A stretch of 64,000 nucleotides of DNA from Saprospiraceae bacterium. Lineage in GTDB: Bacteria; Bacteroidota; Bacteroidia; Chitinophagales; Saprospiraceae. How positions within the stretch are numbered: position 1 is the first letter of the stretch; every line of letters starts with the position of its first letter. This document shows, in pieces, positions 25,984-34,720 of this stretch. The notes beneath the pieces are model-generated. The model saw only the letters and a list, made by a program, of their open reading frames with translations. It was not told the DNA's origin and ran no database searches. The stretch spans positions 62,001 through 126,000 of the forward strand of contig JADJWV010000001.1 in NCBI GenBank assembly GCA_016716185.1, in the 5' to 3' direction. A program made the position numbers and the translations under genes.

Positions 25984-26898
25984 CTATTTGTAAATTTCTA
26001 TCACAGCTTCTTCGTCCATTTTCCTGTAGGCCCTGTACATGCCTTCGGTATTGAACACCAGACTCAGATTACCTTTTTTATCTACAGCAATCAGTCCGCC
26101 ATCGCCTTGTATTCCCGGCAAGAGATCGAATACAATTTTGCGGGTAGCTTGTTCGAGGCTCATCTTTCCATACTTCATCATACAAGCCACATGAAAAGCC
26201 ACATTCATGCGCATAAAGTATTCTCCGGAGCCGGTACAAGATATCGCACAGGTTGTGTTGTCGGCCCAGGTGCCTGAACCAATGATGGGTGTATCCCCAA
26301 TGCGTCCGAATTTTTTATTGGTCATGCCCCCTGTGGAAGTTGCAGCCGCCAAATTTCCAGTCTGATCCAGGGCAACCGCACCCACCGTGCCGAATTTTCT
26401 GGAGTCGTGATCCAGAATGATCTCTTTATTTTTTTTGGCCAGCAACAATTGTTTATATCTATGCTCTGTAAAAAAATAATCGTCAGCCATTTTTTTAAAA
26501 CCATGCTTTTTTGCAAATTGCTCTGCCCCCTTTCCAGCAAGCATCAGGTGTTCTGATTTTTCCATTACAGCGCGTGCTAGTAATACAGGGTTTTTAATCC
26601 TTCTTATCATGGCTACAGAACCGCCATCCAAACTTTTTCCATCCATAATAGATGCATCCATTTCCTGTGTTCCTTTTGAAGTAAACACCGAACCCTTACC
26701 TGCATTAAAAAGTGGACAGTCCTCCAGGGAAACCACGCTTGCAGTCACCGCATCCAAAGCCGTTCCATTATTTTTTAAAATTTCAAAGCCTTTGTTCAAA
26801 GCCTTTTCCAAAGCTTTGCTGTATTTTTTTTCAATTTTGGCGTCCATATCCGATCTGATCAGGGTGCCGGCTCCTCCGTGTATGGCGATGCTATACAT
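25984..26898 (-). CDS. Isoaspartyl peptidase / L-asparaginase (Ntn-hydrolase)
   Basis: A 304-residue plant-type asparaginase (IaaA-like) that hydrolyses isoaspartyl dipeptides or asparagine. It starts MYSIAIHGGAGT; no signal peptide is seen, so it is cytoplasmic. The precursor is cleaved to expose the catalytic threonine, here Thr171 in KFGTVGAVALD. Other conserved elements are ALDAVTASVVSLEDCPLFNAGKGSVFT, the oxyanion/substrate loop STGGMTNKKFGRIGDTPIIG and DNTTCAISCTGSGEYFMR. The length is typical. The intergenic repeat cluster lies behind its stop codon. Confidence 0.93.
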   Translation of the reverse strand: MYSIAIHGGAGTLIRSDMDAKIEKKYSKALEKALNKGFEILKNNGTALDAVTASVVSLEDCPLFNAGKGSVFTSKGTQEMDASIMDGKSLDGGSVAMIRRIKNPVLLARAVMEKSEHLMLAGKGAEQFAKKHGFKKMADDYFFTEHRYKQLLLAKKNKEIILDHDSRKFGTVGAVALDQTGNLAAATSTGGMTNKKFGRIGDTPIIGSGTWADNTTCAISCTGSGEYFMRMNVAFHVACMMKYGKMSLEQATRKIVFDLLPGIQGDGGLIAVDKKGNLSLVFNTEGMYRAYRKMDEEAVIEIYK

Positions 26899-27127
26899 GT
26901 TTTCTGTTTTTATTAATTTGCGTAAAGTTAAGCTTTCTGTTCAGATGCGCTTTTGAATAAATTACTACTTCATTCGAATTACAATTTGAATTTTTATAAA
27001 TAATTTAAGCCATCATCGAGCTTCCATAAATGAACATCTCATGTCATGCAGATGAATCTTACAATTTAGTTTATCCAATGCCCGCAGTATCTACAAAGTA
27101 TATTAACTTTCGATTTAATTTAATACG

Positions 27128-27811
27128 ATGAGAGACCTTATCTTGTTGCATGGGGCATTGGGTGACCAAAAACAATTGGAAAAATTAGCGTCCGAACTTA
27201 GGTCTCAATTTACTATCAATTTGTTGGAATTTAAAGGCCACGGTCAAACATCGGGATCAGTTCATTCCCTTGGCATTCCGGAAATGGCTGAAGAGCTCGA
27301 TCGTTATATAAAAGAATATCAGCTGAAAGATGTTCAGGTATTTGGCTACAGCATGGGGGGCTATGTTGCCTTATATCACAATCTCATTTATCCCGGTAGA
27401 ATTCAAAAAATAGCTTGTCTCGCAACAAAATTTGCCTGGGATCCGGAAACAGCAGTTAAGGAAACTTCTGTACTTTCGCCTGCAGTTGTTATTGAAAAAT
27501 TTCCCGGATTTGCCGCCTTACTTGAAAAAAGACATGGCACTTATTGGAAGCATGTTCTTGAAAATACAGCATCCATGATGATCGCACTCGGAAATAATCC
27601 CTTACTGAATGAAATTTCGCTGTCACAATTGGATGCAAAGTGTTTGTTGTTGCTTGGAGATAAAGATCATATGGTAAGCCTGGAAGAAACCCTTGCAACG
27701 GCAGGGATTATCCCCAATGCTCAATTTAAACTGCTTGAAAATACGATACATCCAATTGAAAAAGTAGATACCAAAAAAATTGCGGACCTGTTGTCCGGTT
27801 TTTTCAGCTAA
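27128..27811 (+). CDS. Alpha/beta hydrolase (MenH-like)
   Basis: A 227-residue, single-domain alpha/beta hydrolase without signal peptide. The oxyanion strand is DLILLHGALGD, the nucleophile elbow is VFGYSMGGYVALY with Ser75, the acid is in LLGDKDHMVS and the histidine in LENTIHPIEKVD. The triad is complete, in contrast to the fold protein at 23974. Family members include MenH and other thioesterase-like or esterase-like enzymes; the substrate is not evident. The gene is flanked by its own inverted repeat at the 3' end (see 27806-27861). Confidence 0.87.
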   Translation: MRDLILLHGALGDQKQLEKLASELRSQFTINLLEFKGHGQTSGSVHSLGIPEMAEELDRYIKEYQLKDVQVFGYSMGGYVALYHNLIYPGRIQKIACLATKFAWDPETAVKETSVLSPAVVIEKFPGFAALLEKRHGTYWKHVLENTASMMIALGNNPLLNEISLSQLDAKCLLLLGDKDHMVSLEETLATAGIIPNAQFKLLENTIHPIEKVDTKKIADLLSGFFS

Positions 27812-27861
27812 GTTCTATTATTGTTATTATCCAAAATAATATATTTAAACAGAACTCAGCT
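27806..27861 (+). terminator. Inverted repeat overlapping the hydrolase stop codon, possible terminator
   Basis: AGCTAAGTTCT and AGAACTCAGCT form an 11-bp stem with one wobble pair and a 34-base loop; the stop codon TAA is inside the left arm. No T-tract follows, so termination function is uncertain. Confidence 0.35.
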
Positions 27862-28073
27862 TACATTCCAGAATAAAAATTTTAAATGGAGCCATTGATT
27901 TGACCAGAATGCCCAGAAAATAATCTTCGAGTTTTTACTATTTTTTCTTTCCCATTCATCAAGATTACTCTGGATCCCAATGACATTTATTAATTTTACA
28001 AAATCAAGTCTGAGTTCGAATTTAGGTTTTTCAATTAAAACTATTTTTTAAAAGTCATTTATTTTATTCAAAT

Positions 28074-29558
28074 ATGGATATGAAATTTTTCATTGCTTTT
28101 TGCATGTTTCTGCATTTATTTTCAACTGCCCTTTCGCAGCGGATTCTGAATGTAGGGCCCGGCAGAACTTATGCAAATCCAGCTGCAGCAGCTGCAGTGG
28201 CCTTACCCGGTGATACCATACTTTTGCATCCTGCTACGTACACAGGCCCTTATTTTATCAGCAATCTGAAAGGCCACAGGAATGCCTGGATCACCATCAA
28301 AGGAACCACAAAAGAACAGGTAATTTTTAGCGGGGGAAGCGAATCCATGCATTTTAGTGACGCAGAATTTTTACACATAGAAAATCTGACGGTGCGCGCT
28401 CAAACCGGAAACGGTATGAACATCGATGATGCAGGAAGTATGGAAAGTCCCACCAAACATGTCGTGATTGAAAATTGCATCTTCAGGGATATGGCTGCAA
28501 GCGGTAATAACGATTTGCTGAAACTGTCAGGACTGGATTCCTTCATCATCAGGAATTGCCATTTTGAAAACGGAGCCACAGGTGGCAGTGGGATCGATAT
28601 GGTTGGATGCCATGCCGGAACCATTTACAACAACCGATTTATACAACTGGGAAGTAATAGCATCCAGGCAAAAGGCGGTTCCAGCGAAATCGAAATCCTG
28701 GCCAATCATTTTACCAACGGTGGTCAACGAACCTTAAACCTGGGAGGAAGTACAGGAGCAGCTTTTTTTAGACCGTTTGGCATCAATTACGAAGCAAGAA
28801 ACATCACAGCTGCTGCAAACATCATTGAAGGATCCGTAACCCCGGTTGCTTTTGTAGGAAGTCGAAACATCCGGTTTATCAACAACACCATCATCCGGCC
28901 GGAAAGATGGATTTTGCGAATTCTTCAGGAGAGCGCAGATACCAGTTTTTATTTAAGCAGTGCCAACAATCATTTCATCAACAACATTGTTGTGGTAAAT
29001 AATTCTCTTTCTACGGATGTGAATATCGGTCCCAATACCAGCCCATCCACTTTTAAATTTTCAAACAACCTCTGGTATCATCTTGATAATGCAAATTGGC
29101 GGGGACCCCAATTGCCGGTAATGGAAACACAGGGGATTATTCAGATGAATCCTCAGTTCATGAGTCTGGCAAATGGCGATTACCGTTTGTTGTCAATTTC
29201 ACCTGCAATAGGAAAAGGAAAACCAGAGCCTTCAGTAAAAACCGATCGAACAGGCAAGCTCTATCTAAATCCGCCTTCCATAGGAGCCTATGAAGGTGGG
29301 GTAACTACGTTCACTGAACAGAACCAACCTGATAAATTGATTATTTATCCCAATCCGTTTAAAGATGCTTTAAATATTGAACATGATTTCACTCAAGGAA
29401 AAATACATATCTATGATCTTCGTGGAAATTTACATTTTAAAACGGATTTAGAACCCAATGATCAAATTATAGACCTTGATAAATTGAGTGATGGATTGTA
29501 TATTCTTCAGCTAGAATCCAGAGCAGGCTTCTTTTTCAGGAAGATCTGTAAATATTGA
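28074..29558 (+). CDS. Secreted right-handed beta-helix protein with type IX sorting domain
   Basis: A 494-residue extracellular protein. The signal peptide is MDMKFFIAFCMFLHLFSTALSQ (the ATG at 28080 is also possible). The core (about 30-400) is a right-handed parallel beta-helix with repeated strands such as HLSIENLTV, VVIENCIF, FIIRNCHF and TIYNNRFI, each followed by short turns, as in pectate-lyase-like and chondroitinase B-like proteins. No clear catalytic residues can be assigned. The last 70 residues form a C-terminal sorting domain: IIYPNPFKDALNIEHD, then IHIYDLRGN and LSDGLYILQLESR. This predicts secretion through the type IX machinery and attachment to the cell surface. Confidence 0.88.
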   Translation: MDMKFFIAFCMFLHLFSTALSQRILNVGPGRTYANPAAAAAVALPGDTILLHPATYTGPYFISNLKGHRNAWITIKGTTKEQVIFSGGSESMHFSDAEFLHIENLTVRAQTGNGMNIDDAGSMESPTKHVVIENCIFRDMAASGNNDLLKLSGLDSFIIRNCHFENGATGGSGIDMVGCHAGTIYNNRFIQLGSNSIQAKGGSSEIEILANHFTNGGQRTLNLGGSTGAAFFRPFGINYEARNITAAANIIEGSVTPVAFVGSRNIRFINNTIIRPERWILRILQESADTSFYLSSANNHFINNIVVVNNSLSTDVNIGPNTSPSTFKFSNNLWYHLDNANWRGPQLPVMETQGIIQMNPQFMSLANGDYRLLSISPAIGKGKPEPSVKTDRTGKLYLNPPSIGAYEGGVTTFTEQNQPDKLIIYPNPFKDALNIEHDFTQGKIHIYDLRGNLHFKTDLEPNDQIIDLDKLSDGLYILQLESRAGFFFRKICKY

Positions 29559-29582
29559 GTGTTTATGTAAATGGAATAGACT

Positions 29583-29634
29583 TGGTCGTGTGAAGACTAC
29601 GATGAGCATGGTCGTGTGAAGACTAGGATGAGCA
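29583..29634 (+). repeat. Short 26-bp tandem duplication
   Basis: The unit TGGTCGTGTGAAGACTACGA plus TGAGCA occurs twice head-to-tail with one difference (C or G near the centre), directly behind the beta-helix gene. Purpose not known. Confidence 0.7.
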
Positions 29635-29639
29635 TACGA

Positions 29640-30014
29640 CTAAGTTGTCCTTTTGTTGTACCATTCTTCCAGTTTCCAAAAAATGTCTTTAGAAGTGAAA
29701 TTATAATTGACACGTGAAAATTCGTTCATAATAAATAACATGAAAAAAAATGAACCAATGTTGTAGCTTCTGATAAAAGTTAGTAAAAAAATTATAAATC
29801 CCAACACCAACAATATATTCAAACTTTTTAATCCCGGACTCAGATAATAAGATAGTCCCGTTAAAAATATTGAATCAATCAATATGCAATATTCCAAATA
29901 AGTATTTGTATATTCCGTTTCACCGTTATACTTTACAAACGCGATCCATCCTATGAAAAAAAGTCCAAGGATCAACAGGTTTCTTTGGGTCCGTTTGAAA
30001 TTATATTCTTCCAT
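29640..30014 (-). CDS. Small membrane protein, unknown function
   Basis: A 124-residue protein with about four membrane helices (near 14-30, 40-58, 65-80 and 85-103), starting MEEYNFKRTQRNLLILG and ending with a charged aromatic tail (WKLEEWYNKRTT). No family is recognised. It stands alone on the minus strand between the beta-helix gene and the plus-strand cassette that begins at 30214. Confidence 0.7.
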   Translation of the reverse strand: MEEYNFKRTQRNLLILGLFFIGWIAFVKYNGETEYTNTYLEYCILIDSIFLTGLSYYLSPGLKSLNILLVLGFIIFLLTFIRSYNIGSFFFMLFIMNEFSRVNYNFTSKDIFWKLEEWYNKRTT

Positions 30015-30213
30015 AAGTGAAATTCGATTTTTCTGTCACACGCCAAAATTAAAAAGGCCAGGTATTAAAATCTTCACGAAAGATACAAAAGCGCAGATTC
30101 TTGCAATCAGGAATAACCCGTATAAAAAACAGGAAAAACACCCTTTTTGAAACCCAAATTTAACAAGAAATTTGTCTGACACAAATAGATTTCGTAACTT
30201 CCATTTTCTTACG

Positions 30214-30624
30214 ATGAACGAAATACAATATAAAATTGGGTTTTGGGTACTGATTCTGGGATTGGTCACCTTTACGATTATGTCGATATTTACGCAAAGT
30301 AAACTGACCAAAGCCATCAAGGAAATTGAAAAGGCCAAAGATCTGATCGACTCCGCCCAACTTACCATACGGACCATCGATGCTACTGTACTTGGATTGA
30401 AGACACAGACTGATCTTTTTAAAACTGAACTTGAATTGTACCATCAGAAATCCCTTAAAATAGACAGTGCCCTGCTGGGAAGAGAAAGAGATATTCTAAA
30501 CAAGGTTTCGGGCATTCAGAAGCAGGTCGATAAGCTTCAAATTCAAAGGAAGGATATTCTGGACTTGCTCAAGGAGTTGCCCCGGGAAATTGAAACCAAA
30601 CCTTTAATTCCGAACAGACAATGA
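30214..30624 (+). CDS. Membrane-anchored coiled-coil protein, first gene of a lysis-like cassette
   Basis: A start at 30214 (MNEIQYKIGFWVLILGLV) is better than the upstream one at 30172 because it begins with the membrane helix. The 136-residue product has one helix at about 8-30, then a coiled coil from 35 to 125 with heptad-like residues (IEKAKDLIDSAQLTIRT, LKTQTDLFKTELELYHQ, ILNKVSGIQKQVDKLQ). The stop overlaps the next start by four bases. The type II topology and coiled coil resemble inner-membrane spanin-like or anchoring proteins, but no family match is claimed. Confidence 0.78.
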   Translation: MNEIQYKIGFWVLILGLVTFTIMSIFTQSKLTKAIKEIEKAKDLIDSAQLTIRTIDATVLGLKTQTDLFKTELELYHQKSLKIDSALLGRERDILNKVSGIQKQVDKLQIQRKDILDLLKELPREIETKPLIPNRQ

Positions 30625-31169
30625 ACAATTCACGCGTGTTTTTGGCAATTGGATTTCTTTGCTTGAGTATTACGGGGAATACCCAGCTCAGAGATCCTAT
30701 TGCAATTAGAGATAGTATGAATGTCAATGTTTATTACATCACCCGCGGCATTCAACTGGACAATCAACTGGATACACTTTGGTTATTCAATAAACCAACG
30801 TTTGAAAAATACAATAAGGCCTACCGCTTGTTATTCAGTTCGAGCGACACCTATGAAGACCTGATTAAGAACATGGAAACCCGCGACTCGCTGGTTCTTA
30901 CATTATACGAAGAGCGGAAATCCGCATATGAAGCCTTATTCAAATTGAACCAGGATTTTTATAAAACTACAGGAACTTACATTAAAACCACACAAGATTC
31001 GCTGACCAGCATGAATGTTCAGCTGCATGCTCTGAGCGGACAATTGGACCGGGCCAATCTGCATCTCGACCAGGCACTGGAGTACATTAAAAGCGCCAAA
31101 CGAGACCGGTACAAGTATTTCATCATTGGATTCCTGGCCGGAGGAATCATTGGTTATGTCTTACATTAG
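30621..31169 (+). CDS. Exported coiled-coil protein with C-terminal membrane helix
   Basis: A 182-residue protein with a signal-like N-terminus (MNNSRVFLAIGFLCLSITGN), an acidic helical body with a coiled-coil segment around 115-160 (LTSMNVQLHALSGQLDRANL) and a C-terminal membrane helix YKYFIIGFLAGGIIGYVLH. It overlaps the preceding gene by four bases, so the pair is translationally coupled. The body is probably outside the cytoplasm. Not recognised as a known family; the topology fits a partner of the first protein. Confidence 0.78.
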   Translation: MNNSRVFLAIGFLCLSITGNTQLRDPIAIRDSMNVNVYYITRGIQLDNQLDTLWLFNKPTFEKYNKAYRLLFSSSDTYEDLIKNMETRDSLVLTLYEERKSAYEALFKLNQDFYKTTGTYIKTTQDSLTSMNVQLHALSGQLDRANLHLDQALEYIKSAKRDRYKYFIIGFLAGGIIGYVLH

Positions 31170-31202
31170 ATCGTATCTCTAGCAAACTAAATATATATAC
31201 AT

Positions 31203-31658
31203 ATGGTTGAATACGAAAATGCAGAACACAACAAACAACAACAGAAAACGTCCGGTCTGAAAAAGTTAAAGTACTTTCTGCTCTTCTGGAATGGGTTTTG
31301 GTCGATACCGCTCGCTTTGCTTGCTTTTTTTGGCCTCGGTATTCTGGGTCAATATCTTTTTGGAGAAGGCGTTGGATTTTACGATCCGTCTTTTTGGCAA
31401 GCCGCTTTATTGGCCACTGGTGAATTTTTATTTTTTAACAGCATTGCATTCTTTACTTTGCGATTTTGCTTCAGGCATCTATGGAAATATTACAAGGGAT
31501 CAAAGGAATTCGATCAGCGCTCACAAAAAATTCAGGTTAACAATCGTTCCAAAGAAGATTTTGATAATTTACAATCATGGCAAAAATTATTTTTACTTGT
31601 GTTTTTATATTGCTTTTTCATTGCTGCTTTGGTCAGTCTGTACAAAGCCCATGTATAA
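31203..31658 (+). CDS. Small membrane protein of the cassette, holin-like topology
   Basis: A 151-residue protein with three hydrophobic helices (about 24-48, 62-90 and 125-147) and charged ends (N-terminal EHNKQQQKTSGLKKLK; C-terminal SLYKAHV). Three helices in a small protein fit class I holin topology, but no sequence family is recognised, so this is an inference from position beside the CHAP hydrolase. Its last 82 bases overlap the CHAP gene in a different frame. Confidence 0.7.
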   Translation: MVEYENAEHNKQQQKTSGLKKLKYFLLFWNGFWSIPLALLAFFGLGILGQYLFGEGVGFYDPSFWQAALLATGEFLFFNSIAFFTLRFCFRHLWKYYKGSKEFDQRSQKIQVNNRSKEDFDNLQSWQKLFLLVFLYCFFIAALVSLYKAHV

Positions 31659-32104
31659 GTTGCATCTATCTCGATGAACTTGGAGTCGTTGAGCAGGGAG
31701 GGGCCAACAAAGGAGCCAGAGTCGAAGAGTATTTGAAAGCAGCCGGCGGAAAAGCAGGTCAGCCCTGGTGTGCAGCGTTTGTGAAGTGGGTATTTGATCA
31801 GGCTGGAATCCAGACTCCAATCAATGTATACAGTCCGACAGCTCAAAACAAAAAGAACCTGGTTTGGTCCAAAAAACAATCTTTAAAAACTCCAAAAAGC
31901 GGAGATGTATTTTGCTTGTATTATCCCAAACTCAAACGCATCGGGCATACCGGATTTTTTCATCGCCAGGTGAACAAAAGCATATATGAATCGGTAGAAG
32001 GAAATTCGAACGACAATGGTAGCCGGGAAGGGATCGGAGTATTTAAACTCAAAAAGAGAAGTCTGAATGCAACGTATTCGATCAGCCGGTGGACGGGGGA
32101 TTGA
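31577..32104 (+). CDS. Secreted CHAP-domain peptidoglycan hydrolase
   Basis: A 175-residue protein with a signal peptide (MAKIIFTCVFILLFHCCFGQ) and a CHAP domain. The catalytic cysteine is Cys65 in QPWCAAFVKWVFDQAG, and the histidine is His124 in IGHTGFF, followed by the asparagine/acidic part of the triad in SVEGNSNDNG. CHAP enzymes are amidases or endopeptidases that cut peptidoglycan stem peptides. Its start is inside the previous gene, with 82 bases of out-of-phase overlap, which is unusual for a housekeeping hydrolase and typical of compact, coupled cassettes. The 'GxGIQTPINVYSP' region matches the CHAP enzymes found in Bacteroidota. Confidence 0.88.
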   Translation: MAKIIFTCVFILLFHCCFGQSVQSPCISCIYLDELGVVEQGGANKGARVEEYLKAAGGKAGQPWCAAFVKWVFDQAGIQTPINVYSPTAQNKKNLVWSKKQSLKTPKSGDVFCLYYPKLKRIGHTGFFHRQVNKSIYESVEGNSNDNGSREGIGVFKLKKRSLNATYSISRWTGD

Positions 32105-32554
32105 AAGGGACTAAACGGGCAAGGCTTAAAGCGAAAAGCAAATAAATTTGATATTTCTCCTTTTAAACAACTAACGTATGTTAGGTTTTTTGCATACACC
32201 CTAAAAAATGTCTGCAAGAAAAAGTACAGGTGAATTTAAAATTATAACATTTTAGTCGGCTCCATGAAGCCATATCAGGTTTTATAATTAGCCCTTCAAA
32301 TTATTTTGTATTTTTGGTTAAATGCTCCGATTCCATGAATATGAATTGCATTCAGGTAAAGGAATTTTAGATAAATCTGTCTAAAATGTAAACTAAACTA
32401 ACGATCGTTATTAAAACAATTGTTTCAATACTTCTTGATTTAGAGGAAGTGATATAAGAAATACCGGCCGGATTTGAAATACCGGAAAATCCCTGAATTA
32501 TTATACTTTTGCAGCTGGTTTCGGAAACAATTTTATTTTCAATTAAATTTCAGC
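32105..32554. other. Gap before the sugar cluster, with promoter element
   Basis: Near 32168 there is a short inverted repeat CTAAC/GTTAG followed by TTTTTT, a weak terminator candidate for the CHAP cassette. Near 32396 there is TAACGATCGTTA, another palindrome of the same kind. TACTTTTG at 32504-32511 matches the -7 consensus and lies 44 bases before the epimerase ATG. No gene is seen. Confidence 0.5.
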
Positions 32555-33529
32555 ATGGAAATAGCGAACAGTAAAATTCTGGTCATCGGTGGCGGAGGAT
32601 TTATCGGCAGTTTTGTCGTTGAAGAATTACTAAAACACCCGGTTGCCGAAGTAGTGGTGTATGACAATTTTACACGGGGAAAACGGGAATACCTCGATAA
32701 AGCACTGACCGACAGTCGTTGTTCTTTATTTCCTTTTGGAGGCGACATCCGGGATGTGGACATCCTCGATACCGCTGTTCAGGGCAAAGATTACGTCATT
32801 TGTCTTGCGGCCATGTGGCTGCTGCATTGTAAGGATTACCCCAGAACGGCCTTTGAAGTCAATATAGCAGGAACCTTCAATGTGCTGGAAGCCTGTGTAA
32901 AACATAAAGTCAAAAAGCTGATCTGGTCTTCGTCTGCTTCAGTATATGGCGATGCTGTTGAAATCCCGATGACCGAAAATCATCCATTCAACAATAAAAA
33001 TTTTTACGGGGCTACAAAAATTGCAGGTGAAGCCATGTGTACGGCTTTCAACGACCGTTACGGATTAGCCGTCATCGGACTCCGCTATATGAATGTTTAC
33101 GGTCCACACCAGGACCAGACTGCTGCTTATACGGGAGTGATTCCCATCATGTTGAACAAGATCGATGCCAACGAATCCCCGGTAATCAATGGAGACGGAT
33201 CACAGGCTTACGATTTTATTTATGTGGAAGACGTGGCGCGTGCTAACGTCTGTGCACTAATATCCGATACTCAATCCGGATTTTACAACGTGGGTACCGA
33301 AGTCCAAACTTCCATCCGGGAATTATGCGATTTGATTCTCGAACTCAAAAACTCAGATCTGACGGTTCAATACAAACCTTATTCAGCAGACGATGCACGG
33401 GCCCTGGTGCAGAACCGGATCGGCTCGAGACAAAAAGCAGAAGCAGAGCTTGGATTTAAATATAACTACTCGTTGAGAGAAGGCCTGATGAAGTTAATTG
33501 ACTGGAGAGAGGCTTCAAAAATATCGTGA
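32555..33529 (+). CDS. NAD-dependent epimerase/dehydratase (extended SDR)
   Basis: A 324-residue nucleotide-sugar short-chain dehydrogenase. The frame is open from 32474 (TTG), but the ATG at 32555 gives the natural start MEIANSKILVIGGGGFIG, with the NAD-binding glycine motif at residues 12-18. The catalytic SSASVYGD is followed by the YxxxK pair Tyr151 and Lys155 in NFYGATKIAGEA, and RYMNVYGPHQDQ is typical of UDP-glucose 4-epimerase/dTDP-sugar dehydratase-like enzymes. Its stop overlaps the next gene (GTGA). The substrate is not determined; it probably modifies the sugar used by the following genes. Confidence 0.88.
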   Translation: MEIANSKILVIGGGGFIGSFVVEELLKHPVAEVVVYDNFTRGKREYLDKALTDSRCSLFPFGGDIRDVDILDTAVQGKDYVICLAAMWLLHCKDYPRTAFEVNIAGTFNVLEACVKHKVKKLIWSSSASVYGDAVEIPMTENHPFNNKNFYGATKIAGEAMCTAFNDRYGLAVIGLRYMNVYGPHQDQTAAYTGVIPIMLNKIDANESPVINGDGSQAYDFIYVEDVARANVCALISDTQSGFYNVGTEVQTSIRELCDLILELKNSDLTVQYKPYSADDARALVQNRIGSRQKAEAELGFKYNYSLREGLMKLIDWREASKIS

Positions 33530-34710
33530 ATCGCAACTACATTTGCGTTTCAAATTCTATTATTTTGAGTCAAAGAAAATACATTCAAATTTCGCAACCT
33601 TCCATGGGCCAGGAAGAATGGGAAGCCTGTAAAGGACCCATATTCTCGGGATGGATGACGCAGGGCCCACAAGTAGCGGCATTTGAAAAACGATTTGCTG
33701 AAATCCATCAGGTGAAAAATGCAATTGCCGTTTCCAATTGTACAACAGCCTTGCATCTGGCATTGCTTGCCGTGGGAATTAAACAGGGAGATGAGGTCCT
33801 CGTTCCGGCTTTTACCTGGGTTTCTACAGCCAATGCAGCCATGTATTGTGGTGCCAAACCCGTGTTTGTCGATATCGATCTTCACACTTTTAATGTAGAC
33901 CCCTTAAAAATTCACGAAAAAAGGAATTCAAAAACAAAAGCAATTATACCGGTACATCTGTTTGGTCTTTGTGCCGATATGGATGCTGTAAAAGCCGTTA
34001 GTGAAGGATTGTCGATCATCGAAGATGGAGCTTGTGCTGCCGGAGCTCATTACAAGAACAAACCCGCCGGAGGATTGGGCGATGTGGGTTGCTTTTCGTT
34101 TCATCCCCGCAAATCGGTGACCACAGGAGAAGGAGGCATGCTGACTACAGATGACGACAACATCGCAGAAACCCTCAACAGACTTCGAAATCACGGTGCT
34201 TCCATTTCAGAAGAGCAAAGGCACAAAGGACCTAAACCCTACATTCTTCCCGAATTCGAAATGGTGGGTTACAACTACCGGATGACGGATCTGCAAGGTG
34301 CTGTCGGGAATGTACAACTCGAAAAACTGGATGGATTCATTCAGTACAGAAATCAGTGGGCCGCCTATTATGAAGAAGCCTTTAAAAATATTTCCTGGAT
34401 CAGAACTCCGAAAACACCCGATGGATACAGACACGGATGGCAATCCTATGTCTTGTTTATCGATGAAGAAAAGGCGCCTGTACGCCGCAACGAATTGATG
34501 GAATTTCTACAAAACAAGGGAATTGCCACACGACCAGGAACGCATGCCGTGCACATGCTTCAGTTTTATAGGAACACATTTGGAATTCAAGCTGAGGACT
34601 TTCCTAACGCCCGTAAGGCTGACCAACAATCAATGTCCATACCACTCCATAATTTGATGGAACCAGAAGATTTTCATTACATCGCAGATTGTATTCAATC
34701 AGTAAAATAA
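33526..34710 (+). CDS. DegT/DnrJ/EryC1/StrS-family aminotransferase
   Basis: A 394-residue PLP enzyme that aminates keto-sugars. The start is a GTG overlapping the epimerase stop by four bases; a TTG 13 codons later (SQRKYIQISQP) is an alternative and would give the more usual N-terminus. Conserved parts: FSGWMTQGPQV, NCTTALHLAL, GDEVLVPAFTWVSTANAA, IIEDGACAAGAHYK and the PLP lysine in FSFHPRKSVTTGEGGM (about residue 196). The C-terminal region PLHNLMEPEDFHYIAD is typical. It works downstream of the epimerase, presumably making an amino-sugar for a glycan. Confidence 0.9.
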   Translation: MNRNYICVSNSIILSQRKYIQISQPSMGQEEWEACKGPIFSGWMTQGPQVAAFEKRFAEIHQVKNAIAVSNCTTALHLALLAVGIKQGDEVLVPAFTWVSTANAAMYCGAKPVFVDIDLHTFNVDPLKIHEKRNSKTKAIIPVHLFGLCADMDAVKAVSEGLSIIEDGACAAGAHYKNKPAGGLGDVGCFSFHPRKSVTTGEGGMLTTDDDNIAETLNRLRNHGASISEEQRHKGPKPYILPEFEMVGYNYRMTDLQGAVGNVQLEKLDGFIQYRNQWAAYYEEAFKNISWIRTPKTPDGYRHGWQSYVLFIDEEKAPVRRNELMEFLQNKGIATRPGTHAVHMLQFYRNTFGIQAEDFPNARKADQQSMSIPLHNLMEPEDFHYIADCIQSVK

Positions 34711-34720
34711 TCCATCATCC

